A stretch of DNA of 64,000 bases, taken from positions 1 through 64,000 of the forward strand of contig NZ_VHKL01000007.1 in NCBI RefSeq assembly GCF_007474605.1, read 5' to 3'. The notes under the pieces were generated by a model. It did not search any database, was not told where the DNA came from, and saw only the letters and a program-made list of their open reading frames with translations. Below are positions 35,429 through 45,298 of the stretch, piece by piece; position 1 is the stretch's first letter; each line of letters starts with the position of its first letter. This stretch comes from Rhodoligotrophos appendicifer (lineage in GTDB: Bacteria; Pseudomonadota; Alphaproteobacteria; Rhizobiales; Im1). Both the position numbers and the translations under genes were made by a program.

Positions 35429-38203
35429 TCAACCAGCCGTCGAGATCTCCTCAGGGTCATCGTCATCTTCATTGACATGGGCCACAGAGACCACTCTCTC
35501 TCCATCAGCTGTGTCAAAGATCGTCACCCCTTGAGTGTTTCGACCAGCAACACGAATACCGTGCACGGGACAGCGAATGAGCTGACCACCGTTGGTGACC
35601 AGCATGATCTGATCATTCTCCTCGACCGGGAAAGAGGCAACCAGTTGGCCATTACGTCTATTCACCGCCATAGCGATGATACCTTTTCCGCCTCGCCCGG
35701 TGACCCGGTACTCAAAGGAAGAAGTTCGTTTTCCATATCCATTCTGAGAAACGGTTAAAACGGTCTGCTCCGCGGCAGATAGAAGTGCATAGCGTTCCTG
35801 GCTAAGAGACACTTCTTCCGCACTTCCTTCTTCCTCGCCATTGCCTTCTTCCAGCTCTGGATCGATCTCAGTGCCAGCATTTGCTTCCTCACCGCGCATA
35901 GCGCGGCGAAGCTTCAGATAGGCCTTCGCCTCCGCCGGTGTTGCATCTATGTGCCGAAGAACAGTCATCGCAATGACCTTATCGGATCCCAACTCCTTGT
36001 CGGTTCCGAGCCGAACACCCCGAACGCCCGTGGATGTGCGACCGGCAAAGACCCGCACATCGTGAACGGGAAAACGAATGCAGCGCCCGTTGGCCGTGGT
36101 CAGTAAGATATCATCGTCAGGCGTAGCCACGGCGACCCCCACGATCGAGTCGCCTGGCTCTTCGAGCTTCATCGCAATCTTTCCGGCACGATTGATATTG
36201 ATGAAGTCTGCAAGATCGTTACGGCGCACGCTGCCAGAGCGAGTGGCGAAGATCAGATTCAACCGTTCGGCCTCTTCGGCATCTTCAGGCATGAACAGAA
36301 TCGTGGAAATATTCTCACCCTGTTTCAACGGCAGAAGGTTCACGAGTGCCTTGCCGCGCGCCTGCGGCGTTCCTACCGGCAGGCGCCATACCTTCATGCG
36401 GTAGACCATACCGGTCGATGAAAAAAACAAGACCGGTGTGTGCGTATGGGCCACAAACAACTGGGATACGAAATCCTCTTCCTTCATCGAGACACCGGAG
36501 CGGCCTTTGCCGCCACGCCGCTGCGCACGATAGGTCGAGAGAGGCACGCGCTTGATATACCCGCTATGGGACACGGTGATCACCATATCCTCGCGAGCAA
36601 TCAGATCTTCATCTTCGACCTCGAAGCCGTCGTCGAGGATCTGAGTCCGGCGCGGCTTAGCAAACTCTGCCTTTGCTGCTTGCAACTCGTCACGTACGAT
36701 TGTCTGGACACGATCGCGTGAGCGCAGGATGTCGAGATAGTCGGAGATCTTGCCGCCGAGTTCCTGCAACTCGTCACCGATCTCGTCTCGTCCGAGCGCC
36801 GTCAGCCTTTGCAGTCGCAAGTCGAGGATGGCCCTCGCCTGCTCCTCAGAGAGGCGTATTGTGCCGCCATCCGTCACGATGTGACGAGGATCGGCAATCA
36901 GCATGACGAGCGCCACCATGTCCTTCGCAGGCCAGTCACGGCTCATCAACTCGGCACGAGCGGTTGCAGGATCAGGACTTGTTCGGATTACTCGGATCAC
37001 CTCATCGATATTGGCGACCGCTATCGCCAGACCGACCAAAACATGGGCTCTGTCCCGCGCTTTGTTCAGAAGGAACTTCGTCCGCTTTGTGACAACTTCC
37101 TCACGAAAGCTGACAAAGAACTGGAGCATATCCTTGAGGTTGAGAAGTTCGGGGCGCCCCCCCGAGAGAGCCACCATGTTGCAGCCGAAGCTCGTCTGCA
37201 GAGGAGAGAAACGGTAGAGCTGGTTAAGAACCACATCCGCGACCGCCTCACGGCGCAGTTCGATGACCACGCGCATGCCTTCTCGCGAGGATTCGTCGCG
37301 GATATCCGCGATGCCTTCAATTCGCTTCTCGCGAACAAGATCGGCGATCTTCTCGATCATGGAGGCCTTGTTCACCTGGTACGGAATTTCCGTCACGACC
37401 AGGGCCTCGCGCTCCTTACGAACCGTTTCCACCTCCACAAGGGCCCGCATGATTATGGAGCCCCTGCCCGTCTGGTACGCCGACCTAATTCCAGACCGGC
37501 CGAGAATGAGACCTGCGGTGGGAAAGTCCGGACCGGGCACGATTTCATTGATCTCTTCAATCGAGATCCCGGGATTGGCCAGCAAAGCTACACAGGCATC
37601 AACAAGTTCGCCCAAATTATGCGGGGGAATGTTCGTCGCCATCCCGACGGCGATGCCACCCGCTCCATTGACGAGCAAGTTAGGAAATTTCGCCGGAAGT
37701 ACAGAGGGCTCATGCTCCGTATCGTCGTAGTTAGATTGAAATGCAACCGTCTCTTTGTCGAGATCATCCAGCAACAGGTGTGCAGGTTTCGCCAGCCGGA
37801 CCTCTGTGTAACGCATCGCGGCTGGCATATCTCCGTCCACAGAGCCGAAGTTTCCCTGGCCGTCGATCAGCGGCAGCAGCATCGAAAAATCTTGAGCCAT
37901 TCGAACCAGAGCGAAGTAGATCGCTTGGTCACCGTGAGGATGGTACTTACCAATGACATCGCCCACGATACGAGCGGACTTTCGGTATCCCTTATTCCAG
38001 TCGTAACCATTCTCGTGCATCGAAAACAGGATGCGGCGATGGACCGGCTTCAAGCCATCCCTGACATCAGGCAGCGCCCGACTCACGATTACGCTCATCG
38101 CATAATCGAGGTAGGAACGCTTCATTTCCTCGACGATGGAGATGGGGGTCACATCCGAAGGAACGGGCTCCGAACCAGATGGTCCTCGATCGTTATCGGC
38201 CAA
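35429..38203 (-). CDS. gyrA: DNA gyrase subunit A with unusual quinolone-region residues
   Basis: The 924-residue protein is a full GyrA: the breakage-reunion domain with catalytic Tyr132 (AMRYTEVRL), then the C-terminal beta-pinwheel. A GyrA box candidate is [10 protein letters not shown] near 545. Between the pinwheel blades is an acidic insert ([15 protein letters not shown]). With GyrB it introduces negative supercoils using ATP. The quinolone-resistance region reads [17 protein letters not shown]: Gln93 and Phe97 sit where E. coli has Ser83 and Asp87. Both key positions thus differ from the drug-sensitive type. I confirmed the codons (CAA at 37925-37927, TTC at 37913-37915) from the sequence. 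Confidence 0.98.
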   Translation of the reverse strand: MADNDRGPSGSEPVPSDVTPISIVEEMKRSYLDYAMSVIVSRALPDVRDGLKPVHRRILFSMHENGYDWNKGYRKSARIVGDVIGKYHPHGDQAIYFALVRMAQDFSMLLPLIDGQGNFGSVDGDMPAAMRYTEVRLAKPAHLLLDDLDKETVAFQSNYDDTEHEPSVLPAKFPNLLVNGAGGIAVGMATNIPPHNLGELVDACVALLANPGISIEEINEIVPGPDFPTAGLILGRSGIRSAYQTGRGSIIMRALVEVETVRKEREALVVTEIPYQVNKASMIEKIADLVREKRIEGIADIRDESSREGMRVVIELRREAVADVVLNQLYRFSPLQTSFGCNMVALSGGRPELLNLKDMLQFFVSFREEVVTKRTKFLLNKARDRAHVLVGLAIAVANIDEVIRVIRTSPDPATARAELMSRDWPAKDMVALVMLIADPRHIVTDGGTIRLSEEQARAILDLRLQRLTALGRDEIGDELQELGGKISDYLDILRSRDRVQTIVRDELQAAKAEFAKPRRTQILDDGFEVEDEDLIAREDMVITVSHSGYIKRVPLSTYRAQRRGGKGRSGVSMKEEDFVSQLFVAHTHTPVLFFSSTGMVYRMKVWRLPVGTPQARGKALVNLLPLKQGENISTILFMPEDAEEAERLNLIFATRSGSVRRNDLADFININRAGKIAMKLEEPGDSIVGVAVATPDDDILLTTANGRCIRFPVHDVRVFAGRTSTGVRGVRLGTDKELGSDKVIAMTVLRHIDATPAEAKAYLKLRRAMRGEEANAGTEIDPELEEGNGEEEGSAEEVSLSQERYALLSAAEQTVLTVSQNGYGKRTSSFEYRVTGRGGKGIIAMAVNRRNGQLVASFPVEENDQIMLVTNGGQLIRCPVHGIRVAGRNTQGVTIFDTADGERVVSVAHVNEDDDDPEEISTAG

Positions 38204-38384
38204 TCTTCAATGCCTCTGCATATTGAGGGAGGGGGGAGCGTCATGGCCGTTACACGGCCACGATTCGGCTAATGCCATATGTAGCAATGGCTGCAGACCG
38301 ATGCAACGAAACGCGCGATAAAATTAGCCGTTTTCGGCGGTTTTCTTTCCTTTTTCTCCGCCAAATTCAAGCGCTACTCCTGAT

Positions 38385-39761
38385 TCACATCAGCCATAAG
38401 CTTGCCAGCCCGAGGAACGCAAAGAAGCCCACCACATCGGTCACCGTGGTTACGAACACTGTAGAAGAAACGGCAGGATCTACGTCGAAATAATCGAGTG
38501 TCAGCGGGATGAGAATGCCCGCTAGAGCTGCAGCCAGCATATTGATAACCATCGCCGCGCCCAGGACTAAGCCGAGGCTGTCACTGCCAAACCAAGCATA
38601 GACAACGGCGCCGAGGATCAGAGCGAACAGAACACCATTGATCAGTCCTACCGCGCATTCGCGACCCACTACTCGCACAGCATTGAGCTTACCAAGGCTG
38701 CGCGTGGCCAGAGCCCGCACTGCGATCGTCATAGTCTGGGTGCCAGCGTTACCCCCCATCGACGCCACGATCGGCATCAATACGGCCAGAGCTACCATTT
38801 CGCTGATGGTCGCATCGAAAGCCCCGATCACTGTGGACGCAAGAATTGCCGTAAAAAGATTTATCAAGAGCCAAGTGAAGCGGCTGCGCGTGGTGCGCCA
38901 TACTGGGTCCGTAATCACCTCGTCGCCTACACCGCCGAGGCGCAGAATATCCTCCTCGGCCTCCTCCTGGATGACGTCTACGATATCATCCACCGTGAGC
39001 ATACCGACGACGCGCCCGTCCGTATCAACAACTGGGGCGGACACGAGATTGTACCGTTCGAATTTGTAAGCTACGTCCTCTCGCTCGTCCGTAACTGTGA
39101 AAGTCGTTTGCTCCGTCGCCATGATCTGCTCGAGAGGGATCTCGTTTCCGCTTCTCAGGATGCGCGAAACATCGACGGTCCCAATAAGATGCATGAGAGG
39201 ATCGACAACGAAGACTTCATAAAACTGCTCCGGTACGTCTTCATCACCGCGCATGTACTCGATCACCTGACCCACAGTCCAGAAGCCGGGAGCCGCGACG
39301 AAAGCGGTCTGCATGAGCCGACCTGCTGAGTCCTCCGGATAATCGAGGGCCCGCTTCAGCGCGGCCCGCTCCTTGCGAGGTACGGATCTGAGGAACTGCT
39401 CCTGCTCCTCCTCGTCCATGTCCTCCAAGAGGTAGACGGCGTCGTCCGTATCGAGGCGGCCTAAAGCCACCGACACGGCCCGGGGCGTCAAGAGCTCGAA
39501 AAGGGCATCGCGCACCGGGGCATCGAGTTCGGTCAGAACCTCAGGATCGAACTTTCTTCCAAGAAGAGTGACGAGTTGAGCCCGCTGATCGGGACGCAGC
39601 AATTCGATGAGATCGGCGAGATCTGCTGCATGCAGATCTTTGACCAGCTCTCGCACACCCTCCCTGTCGTCGGTATCTAACGTAGAGAGAATGGATTGCA
39701 CGAAGCTGGCATCGAAATCGCCATCTTCATTTCGAGTGAGAGGACGCTCAACAATTTCCAT
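38385..39761 (-). CDS. mgtE: Magnesium transporter MgtE
   Basis: The protein (about 458 residues from ATG 39761) has the MgtE plan. An N-terminal superhelical domain (DADLADLIELLRPDQRAQL style) is followed by two CBS domains (about 170-290; for example VVDTDGRVVGMLTVDDIVDVIQEEAEED) and five membrane helices. The pore-lining signature PIVASMGGNAGTQTM is present, with the Asp in TLDYFDVDPAVSSTVFVTTVTD. It is a Mg2+-gated Mg2+ channel. I chose 39761 because GGGAGG lies 6 bases upstream; a longer frame to 39851 would run close to the tRNA gene. Confidence 0.94.
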   Translation of the reverse strand: MEIVERPLTRNEDGDFDASFVQSILSTLDTDDREGVRELVKDLHAADLADLIELLRPDQRAQLVTLLGRKFDPEVLTELDAPVRDALFELLTPRAVSVALGRLDTDDAVYLLEDMDEEEQEQFLRSVPRKERAALKRALDYPEDSAGRLMQTAFVAAPGFWTVGQVIEYMRGDEDVPEQFYEVFVVDPLMHLIGTVDVSRILRSGNEIPLEQIMATEQTTFTVTDEREDVAYKFERYNLVSAPVVDTDGRVVGMLTVDDIVDVIQEEAEEDILRLGGVGDEVITDPVWRTTRSRFTWLLINLFTAILASTVIGAFDATISEMVALAVLMPIVASMGGNAGTQTMTIAVRALATRSLGKLNAVRVVGRECAVGLINGVLFALILGAVVYAWFGSDSLGLVLGAAMVINMLAAALAGILIPLTLDYFDVDPAVSSTVFVTTVTDVVGFFAFLGLASLWLM

Positions 39762-39861
39762 TCTCGACCTCCCTGCAGCAAGTGGTTGCATCTCCGAGGG
39801 GACGCACCATCTCGCAACCATTGCTGCAGCGCAATGGGCCGTAATGATCATGAGAGGTGAA

Positions 39862-39948
39862 TGGTGCGGTCGGGGAGACTCGAACTCCCACGGGGGTTAA
39901 CCCGCTAGCCCCTCAAGCTAGTGCGTCTACCAATTCCGCCACGACCGC
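39862..39948 (-). tRNA. tRNA-Leu(GAG)
   Basis: On the minus strand the acceptor strands GCGGTCG and CGACCGC pair over 7 bp, and an encoded ACCA follows. The anticodon loop TTGAGGG, closed by CTAGC/GCTAG, gives anticodon GAG. A long variable arm (a class II feature) and a T-arm GGGAG-TTCGAGT-CTCCC are present. The total is 87 nt with CCA. Confidence 0.97.
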
Positions 39949-40048
39949 GAGGTAGCCCCTGTCGGGGTGGCGCTCATGTAACAACCCGGATGCGGCAAAG
40001 CAAGCCTTTCCGATAGCTCTTTGAAAATCGCCGGTTTAAGAAGTTGGC

Positions 40049-40753
40049 ATGCTCGACAAGAACATAGCTAAGGAAGCCGCTACACGCCTATTTCGCTCTG
40101 CCCCGTCAGTTGAATGGTCGGTGGCCAAGGGCCTGGTGGAGTATGCTGCAGCGGTCGACCAAATGGAGGCCCGAGTCGCCGAGATTTCTGCCGGCGGAGC
40201 CGCAGAGCAAGTCTGGCTCTTGGAGCACCCTCCCCTTTATACGGCCGGCACCAGTGCGGACGATCGGGACTTGCTCACTCCGGCACGTTTTCCGGTCCAC
40301 CGGACAGGTCGCGGCGGTCAGTTCACCTATCACGGCCCTGGTCAGCGCGTCGCCTACGTCATGCTCGATCTGTCAAAACGCGGTCAAGATCTGCGGCTCT
40401 ACGTGCATGAGCTTGAAAACTGGCTCATCGACTCCTTGTTTCGGTTCGGTGTAACCGCTGTGACAAGGTCTGAACGCATAGGTGTTTGGGTCACCAGACG
40501 GGATCGAGAGCGCGAAATCGAAGAAAAAATTGCTGCGATCGGAATACGTGTTCGGCGCTGGGTGAGCTTCCACGGGATCGCACTCAACATCAACCCTGAA
40601 CTCGAGCATTTCTCCGGTATCGTTCCCTGCGGCGTCCATCAGCATGGGGTAACCAGCCTTGCTGATCTTGGCATCAGCGCCGGAATGGATGACGTCGACG
40701 AGGTTTTGCGCGCCGAGTTCGAAAAACGTTTCGGGCCCACCAAGCGCTCATAA
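40049..40753 (+). CDS. lipB: Octanoyl-[acyl-carrier-protein]:protein octanoyltransferase
   Basis: The 234-residue enzyme transfers octanoyl groups from ACP to lipoyl domains, the first step of lipoic acid synthesis. Family motifs are present: [34 protein letters not shown] (with the conserved RGGxxTYHGPGQ), and the catalytic Cys in [15 protein letters not shown] with the following Lys-equivalent region upstream. A short N-terminal extension precedes the domain. It is a single gene on the plus strand between two minus-strand blocks. Confidence 0.95.
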   Translation: MLDKNIAKEAATRLFRSAPSVEWSVAKGLVEYAAAVDQMEARVAEISAGGAAEQVWLLEHPPLYTAGTSADDRDLLTPARFPVHRTGRGGQFTYHGPGQRVAYVMLDLSKRGQDLRLYVHELENWLIDSLFRFGVTAVTRSERIGVWVTRRDREREIEEKIAAIGIRVRRWVSFHGIALNINPELEHFSGIVPCGVHQHGVTSLADLGISAGMDDVDEVLRAEFEKRFGPTKRS

Positions 40754-40838
40754 AGCGTGTAGACCGTATTATATTTTAATTAGATTCCACAATCTGTGAA
40801 GCGAGAGGCAAGCCAGAGGGACAGGGTCGGGAGAGTGA

Positions 40839-41693
40839 TCAAAACGTTTTTCGCCGAGCTGATCGCCATAATTGCCATTGCCGGCGGACAGGTCCGATGT
40901 CGCTCGTGATCTTCAACGGATTGCGAGACCCTCGCGTAAGCTGGCGCAGGTATTCTGGCACCAACGCTGCCGGTAGAAAGGCCGGAAGAGCCGCTTCAGG
41001 CACCTTCCGCACGTGCGACCGCGCTTCATCCAGCCGCCGCCTCGCCAGAGACACAAGATCGGAGACAGCCGCTTGCATTGGCCCATCCCAACGTCCTGAC
41101 AAAACGTGCGCCACCGTCATCCCGTGACTTGCAAGCAGGTCCTGGGGAAGAAAACACTGCCCTCTGGATCGCAGCAACGGCATCGCGCGAAGCAAACTGG
41201 TCAGACCGAAGGCCACTCCCGCCAATCCGCTCACTTCTGCGCATGAATCGGCATCTTTTCCAATCAAGGTCAGTGCAGCCATCTGCATGAGAGCCGAGGA
41301 TGTGTCGCCCAGATAGCCTTCGAGATCATTCTGGCTCGGCATTGGATCATCATAAAGGTCAAAGCGTCGTGCCTCGATGAGATTGGCCGGGCCGGTGCGT
41401 CCGATTGCGCCACTGCTTAATGCGGGAGCTAAAGCCTCAAGAACCGGGTGATCACCCGTTGCCCCGTTAAAGCTGCGGTCGAGCGCGTCAGCCCACCATT
41501 GCAGACGGATCTCACCCAGCATTGGCTCGGACACAAGGTCTCGAATTCTGCGCAATTCAATGTCAAATGCGTACAGGGCAAGGAGTGACGGCCGCTTCTC
41601 ATCGTCGGCAAATAGGGCCGCGAGGAACCTATCCTTGTCCACTTCCCTCACCAAGTCGAAGCAATACCTTGCCGCTTCCTCTCCGGAGCTCAT
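40839..41693 (-). CDS. Squalene/phytoene synthase-like protein (NDUFAF6-like)
   Basis: The 284-residue protein has the trans-isoprenyl synthase fold: YCFDLVREVDKDRFLAALFADDEKR at the start and LQWWADALDR, then GLAGVAFGLTSLLRAMPLL. The Asp-rich DxxxD metal motifs of true phytoene or squalene synthases are not clearly kept: the first reads DDEKR early, and the second region reads FGLTSLLRAM. This fits the non-catalytic group to which the mitochondrial complex I assembly factor NDUFAF6 belongs. Its ATG overlaps the stop of the Mth938-type gene upstream (ATGA-like). It is the last gene of the sec operon. Confidence 0.82.
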   Translation of the reverse strand: MSSGEEAARYCFDLVREVDKDRFLAALFADDEKRPSLLALYAFDIELRRIRDLVSEPMLGEIRLQWWADALDRSFNGATGDHPVLEALAPALSSGAIGRTGPANLIEARRFDLYDDPMPSQNDLEGYLGDTSSALMQMAALTLIGKDADSCAEVSGLAGVAFGLTSLLRAMPLLRSRGQCFLPQDLLASHGMTVAHVLSGRWDGPMQAAVSDLVSLARRRLDEARSHVRKVPEAALPAFLPAALVPEYLRQLTRGSRNPLKITSDIGPVRRQWQLWRSARRKTF

Positions 41694-42094
41694 GTGGACC
41701 GCGGATCGTCGACCGCAATCAATGCTGCAGCGACTGACCTCCCCTCCCCCAGAAGCACATTGTAGGTACGGGCTGCAGCACCGGTCCCCATTGGCTCGAG
41801 GCGGATGCCATTATCGTGGAAGGCTTGGCGAATTTTGCCGTCAGGCCGAACAAGCTCCAACCCACATCCGAGCAAAAGAAATTCAATCTCGCTTGCTTCA
41901 GCAAAGACCGGCGCGAAACTATCAGGAGACAAATCTGTCAGAGCCGATACGGACCAGCCATAAATTCCGCTGGGGAGCAGCAAGATAGACCCCCGATGGG
42001 ACATCCCCGCAAAGCGAAAGCCCCCTTTGCCGTAAGCATCAACAGGCGCCCGTCCAGGAAAATGCGGCGTGACCACCTGCCGATCGTCCTTCAT
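41690..42094 (-). CDS. Mth938-domain protein (DUF498, NDUFAF3-like)
   Basis: This 134-residue protein has the compact Mth938 fold signature: a GGFRFAGMSHRGSILLLPSGIYGW beta block, then EFLLLGCGLELVRP and TGAAARTYNVLLGEGRSVAAALIAV. The human homologue NDUFAF3 helps assemble mitochondrial complex I. In alphaproteobacteria the gene commonly follows secF, as here, with 25 bases between. It is soluble with no signal peptide. Its bacterial role is not firmly known; an assembly role for NADH dehydrogenase or other membrane enzymes is plausible by homology. Confidence 0.88.
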   Translation of the reverse strand: MKDDRQVVTPHFPGRAPVDAYGKGGFRFAGMSHRGSILLLPSGIYGWSVSALTDLSPDSFAPVFAEASEIEFLLLGCGLELVRPDGKIRQAFHDNGIRLEPMGTGAAARTYNVLLGEGRSVAAALIAVDDPRST

Positions 42095-42119
42095 ATGACC
42101 GGCGACACTGTCGCCCTCC

Positions 42120-43088
42120 TCAAGGCATCGTTGCTGATTTAGCTTTCGACGCGTTCCCGTTATTAACCGCCACCTTTGCCTTGTCGGTCACCGAACTCCA
42201 GTCTCGCTTCACTCCCACCAAAAGAAGAATAGGTGTGGCGACGTAAATGGATGAATAGGTGCCCACGATAACGCCCCAGAGCATCGCGAACGTGAACCCT
42301 CGAATAACTTCGCCGCCAAACAAAAAAAGCGACATCATGGCGATGAAAGTCGTAGCCGCAGTCAAAACAGTGCGCGACAAAGTGCTATTGAGGGAGGAGT
42401 CGATCAGATCGATCAGCCGCATCGATTTGTATTTTCTTAGATTTTCCCGAATTCTATCAAATACAACAACAGTATCGTTCAGAGAATATCCTACGATAGT
42501 CAGTATCGCAGCGATAATTGAAAGATTAAACTGAAGTCCTAAGACACAGAATAGACCTATGGTCAGCACAACGTCGTGGATAAGAGCGGCAACGGCACCA
42601 ATTGCAAACTGCCATTCGAAGCGAAACCAGACATAAATCAGAATTGCGACGACGGCTACCAGGACAGAGATTGTTCCGACCTGGGCTAGTTCGGATGAGA
42701 CCTTTGGTCCGACGATTTCGGTTCGGTTGTATGTCACATCAGCGCCAAGCGCGCCGCGAACTTTGGAAATCGACTCCTGCGTCGCTTGTTCTGTTTCCTG
42801 CTGGCCGATGCGGATCATGACTTGGTTCGGTGTCCCCAAGCCCTGAACTTCCACTTCACCAAGCTCCAGGCCGCTCAGCGTGCGTCGTAAGTTGCCAAGG
42901 TCAGCCGGACCTTTTGTTTGGATCTCGAGAAGAGTACCGCCCTTGAAATCAATCCCATAATTGAGACCCACGGTGAAAAACAGGACAAGGGATGCAATCA
43001 TGCAGAAGCCGGAAAGGGCATAGCCTATCCGTGCAAACCGCATGAACTGAAACTTCGTGTCGTCAGGAATGAAACGGATGGGCCGCAT
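42120..43088 (-). CDS. secF: Protein-export membrane protein SecF
   Basis: The 322-residue protein has six membrane segments and a first periplasmic domain. The family motifs FTVGLNYGIDFKGGTLLEI and the helix-4 region GYSLNDTVVVFDRIRENLRKY are present. With SecD it uses the proton gradient to help draw exported proteins through SecYEG. It follows secD with about 20 bases between them and precedes the Mth938-type gene. Confidence 0.97.
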   Translation of the reverse strand: MRPIRFIPDDTKFQFMRFARIGYALSGFCMIASLVLFFTVGLNYGIDFKGGTLLEIQTKGPADLGNLRRTLSGLELGEVEVQGLGTPNQVMIRIGQQETEQATQESISKVRGALGADVTYNRTEIVGPKVSSELAQVGTISVLVAVVAILIYVWFRFEWQFAIGAVAALIHDVVLTIGLFCVLGLQFNLSIIAAILTIVGYSLNDTVVVFDRIRENLRKYKSMRLIDLIDSSLNSTLSRTVLTAATTFIAMMSLFLFGGEVIRGFTFAMLWGVIVGTYSSIYVATPILLLVGVKRDWSSVTDKAKVAVNNGNASKAKSATMP

Positions 43089-43109
43089 AGGGCGTTTGCC
43101 TCGACTTTT

Positions 43110-44717
43110 TTAAAGCGGAATTGCCTTGGGGCGGGCGCGCGAGAACCACCACGAAATTATCAGGCGGGTCAACGTGAAGGCCGTAAACATTGAGGTTACG
43201 ATGCCCAGCGCCAGCGTGATTGCAAATCCCCTTATTGGACCAGAACCCATGCCGAATAAAACAAGCGCAGCGATGAGGCTGGTCACATTGGAATCCATGA
43301 TGGTTGCAAGGGCTCGGTCAAACCCTGCATTGAGGGCCGCAACCGGGGTCCGGCCCAGGCGCTGCTCCTCTCTAATCCGCTCATAGATCAGAACATTCGC
43401 ATCGACAGCCATACCGATTGTCAAAACAATGCCGGCTATTCCCGGCAACGTCAGTGTTGCCTGCAGTAGAGACAGGATGCCGAACAACAGGATTAAATTC
43501 GCAATCAATGCGATATTGGCAAATACCCCGAAGAGCCCATAGCCAATGACCATGAAGATCACAACTGCGACCACGGCTACGATTGAGGCAATCATACCGG
43601 CGCGAACGGAATCGGCACCCAGGCTTGGCCCGACGCTGCTTTCCTGAACAATCTGAAGTTTCGCAGGAAGAGCTCCGGAGCGAAGAACGATGGCTAGGTC
43701 GTTGGCCTCCTCAACCGTGAAATTTCCGCTGATCTGGCCGGTGCCGCCGAGGATCGCCTCATTTATGCGGGGGGCGCTGATCACCTCATTGTCGAGCACA
43801 ATGGCGAATGGGCGTCCAACATTGCGCTGCGTCAGCTCGCCAAAGCGTTGAGCACCGCGCTGGTTGAACCGAAAGGAAACAATCGGCTCACCACCCTGCT
43901 GATCAAACCCTGGCTGAGAGTCCGTAAGATCCTCCCCTTCAACCGTCGAGCGACTTGATGTCTGAACGAAATAGGGGACCTTCGGCTCGTCAGTTGAATA
44001 AAGGAGATCGCAACCAACCGGAGCGCTGGACGGCGTGGCGGATTGTGGTTGCTCCTCGCACAAGAGCCGGAACTGGAGCTTGGCGGTGGTGGCAAGAAGC
44101 TCCTTCAGCCTAGAGGGGTCCTGCAAGCCAGGAACCTGGACTTCAATTCGATCCGCGCCTTGACGAGAAATCGACGGCTCCGTCGTCCCCAGGGCGTCAA
44201 CGCGCCGGCGAACGATTTCAATGGATTGCTGAACGGCTCGATTGATCCGAGCTGTTAATCCAGCATCGGTAAAATTGACGATAATGCGATCGCCATCTCG
44301 AGTGACGTCCGCTGAATTCACGGCTGTGCCATCGGCGAAAAGACCAGTGCTTACAGGCTGCGCCAATTCCTGGATGTTCGTAATTGCCTTTTCAACATCG
44401 GCGGAGTTGCGGATTCGGAGTGAAACCTGCGTTCCTGAGCGGCCCAGACCAGTATAACCGATGCGCTCATCCCTCAGAACCTGCCGAATATCTCCCATCA
44501 ATTGGTTGGTCAACTGACTGACGAGATCAGCGCGATCGACCTCCAGAAGCACCTGGGAGCCACCTTGGAGATCGAGACCGAGATTCATGGTCTTGCTCGG
44601 CAGCCATGCCGGCATCCTTTCCCTTACGTCGGCGGGAAGTAGATTCGGCAGAGCAGTGATCACGCCGAGCAGGATGACGGCAAAGATGGCGATAATCTTC
44701 CACCTGGCGAAATACAT
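43110..44717 (-). CDS. secD: Protein-export membrane protein SecD
   Basis: The 535-residue protein has the first membrane helix (WKIIAIFAVILLGVITALPNLLP), the MNLGLDLQGGSQVLLEVD motif, a large periplasmic P1 domain and the C-terminal five-helix RND-like core (GMAVDANVLIYERIREE). It forms SecDF with the next gene product. The P1 domain includes a Ser/Pro-rich loop with a Cys pair (LLCEEQ and GCDLLY), which could form a disulfide. It is in the yajC-secD-secF operon. Confidence 0.97.
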   Translation of the reverse strand: MYFARWKIIAIFAVILLGVITALPNLLPADVRERMPAWLPSKTMNLGLDLQGGSQVLLEVDRADLVSQLTNQLMGDIRQVLRDERIGYTGLGRSGTQVSLRIRNSADVEKAITNIQELAQPVSTGLFADGTAVNSADVTRDGDRIIVNFTDAGLTARINRAVQQSIEIVRRRVDALGTTEPSISRQGADRIEVQVPGLQDPSRLKELLATTAKLQFRLLCEEQPQSATPSSAPVGCDLLYSTDEPKVPYFVQTSSRSTVEGEDLTDSQPGFDQQGGEPIVSFRFNQRGAQRFGELTQRNVGRPFAIVLDNEVISAPRINEAILGGTGQISGNFTVEEANDLAIVLRSGALPAKLQIVQESSVGPSLGADSVRAGMIASIVAVVAVVIFMVIGYGLFGVFANIALIANLILLFGILSLLQATLTLPGIAGIVLTIGMAVDANVLIYERIREEQRLGRTPVAALNAGFDRALATIMDSNVTSLIAALVLFGMGSGPIRGFAITLALGIVTSMFTAFTLTRLIISWWFSRARPKAIPL

Positions 44718-44764
44718 TCAATGGCCTTCCCAGCAAAGCGACGTATCCAGCAATCGTCCAAGCA

Positions 44765-45106
44765 TTATGTCGAGGGACTCTCGTCCTTGGCGGGTTCACC
44801 CTTTACGCGAACCTCACCGACCATGCTTTTGACCACGCGGACGCGAACATTCTCGGCGATTTCAACCTGAATCTCGCGCTCGTCGATCACCTTGGATACC
44901 TTGCCGATCAGTCCCCCAGTGGTCACGATGGTGTCGCCGCGACGAATGTTGGTCACCATCTCCTGGTGCTGCTTAGCTCGCCGCTGCTGTGGCCGGATCA
45001 GCAGGAAATAGAAGATCACGAAGATCGCAACCAGCGGAAGCATCGACACCAGAAAGTCACTGGAGGGGGCTGCAATGCCTTGCGCATAGGCCGGCGTGAT
45101 GAACAT
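44765..45106 (-). CDS. yajC: Preprotein translocase subunit YajC
   Basis: The 113-residue protein starts at ATG 45106 with GGAAGAG nearby; a longer frame to 45262 has no support. One N-terminal membrane helix (FLVSMLPLVAIFVIFYFLLIRPQQRRAK) carries the typical IRPQQRR end, followed by a small beta domain with GDTIVTTGGLIGKV. It is an accessory partner of SecDF and begins that operon. A DUF815 ATPase gene diverges from its promoter region. Confidence 0.95.
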   Translation of the reverse strand: MFITPAYAQGIAAPSSDFLVSMLPLVAIFVIFYFLLIRPQQRRAKQHQEMVTNIRRGDTIVTTGGLIGKVSKVIDEREIQVEIAENVRVRVVKSMVGEVRVKGEPAKDESPST

Positions 45107-45298
45107 GTCTCTTCCTTCAGATTGGGCGCAGCATGACGTTTCGCCTGGAACCACGTCCGCCGATTTCGCCGCGAATATAGCGGCGGATTGGGCGTTTGCA
45201 ATACAAGCCTTAGTGTTGCGGCACGGCGTGCTTGCCTCTCGGCCGTCCCACACGCTAAGCACCGACCAAAATCAACACCCCCGCGAGGAGCTGAGGTC

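Noticed and set aside
36809-38272. 487-residue plus-strand frame opposite gyrA
   Set aside because: It is an antisense shadow of the conserved gyrA coding sequence, with no motif of its own.
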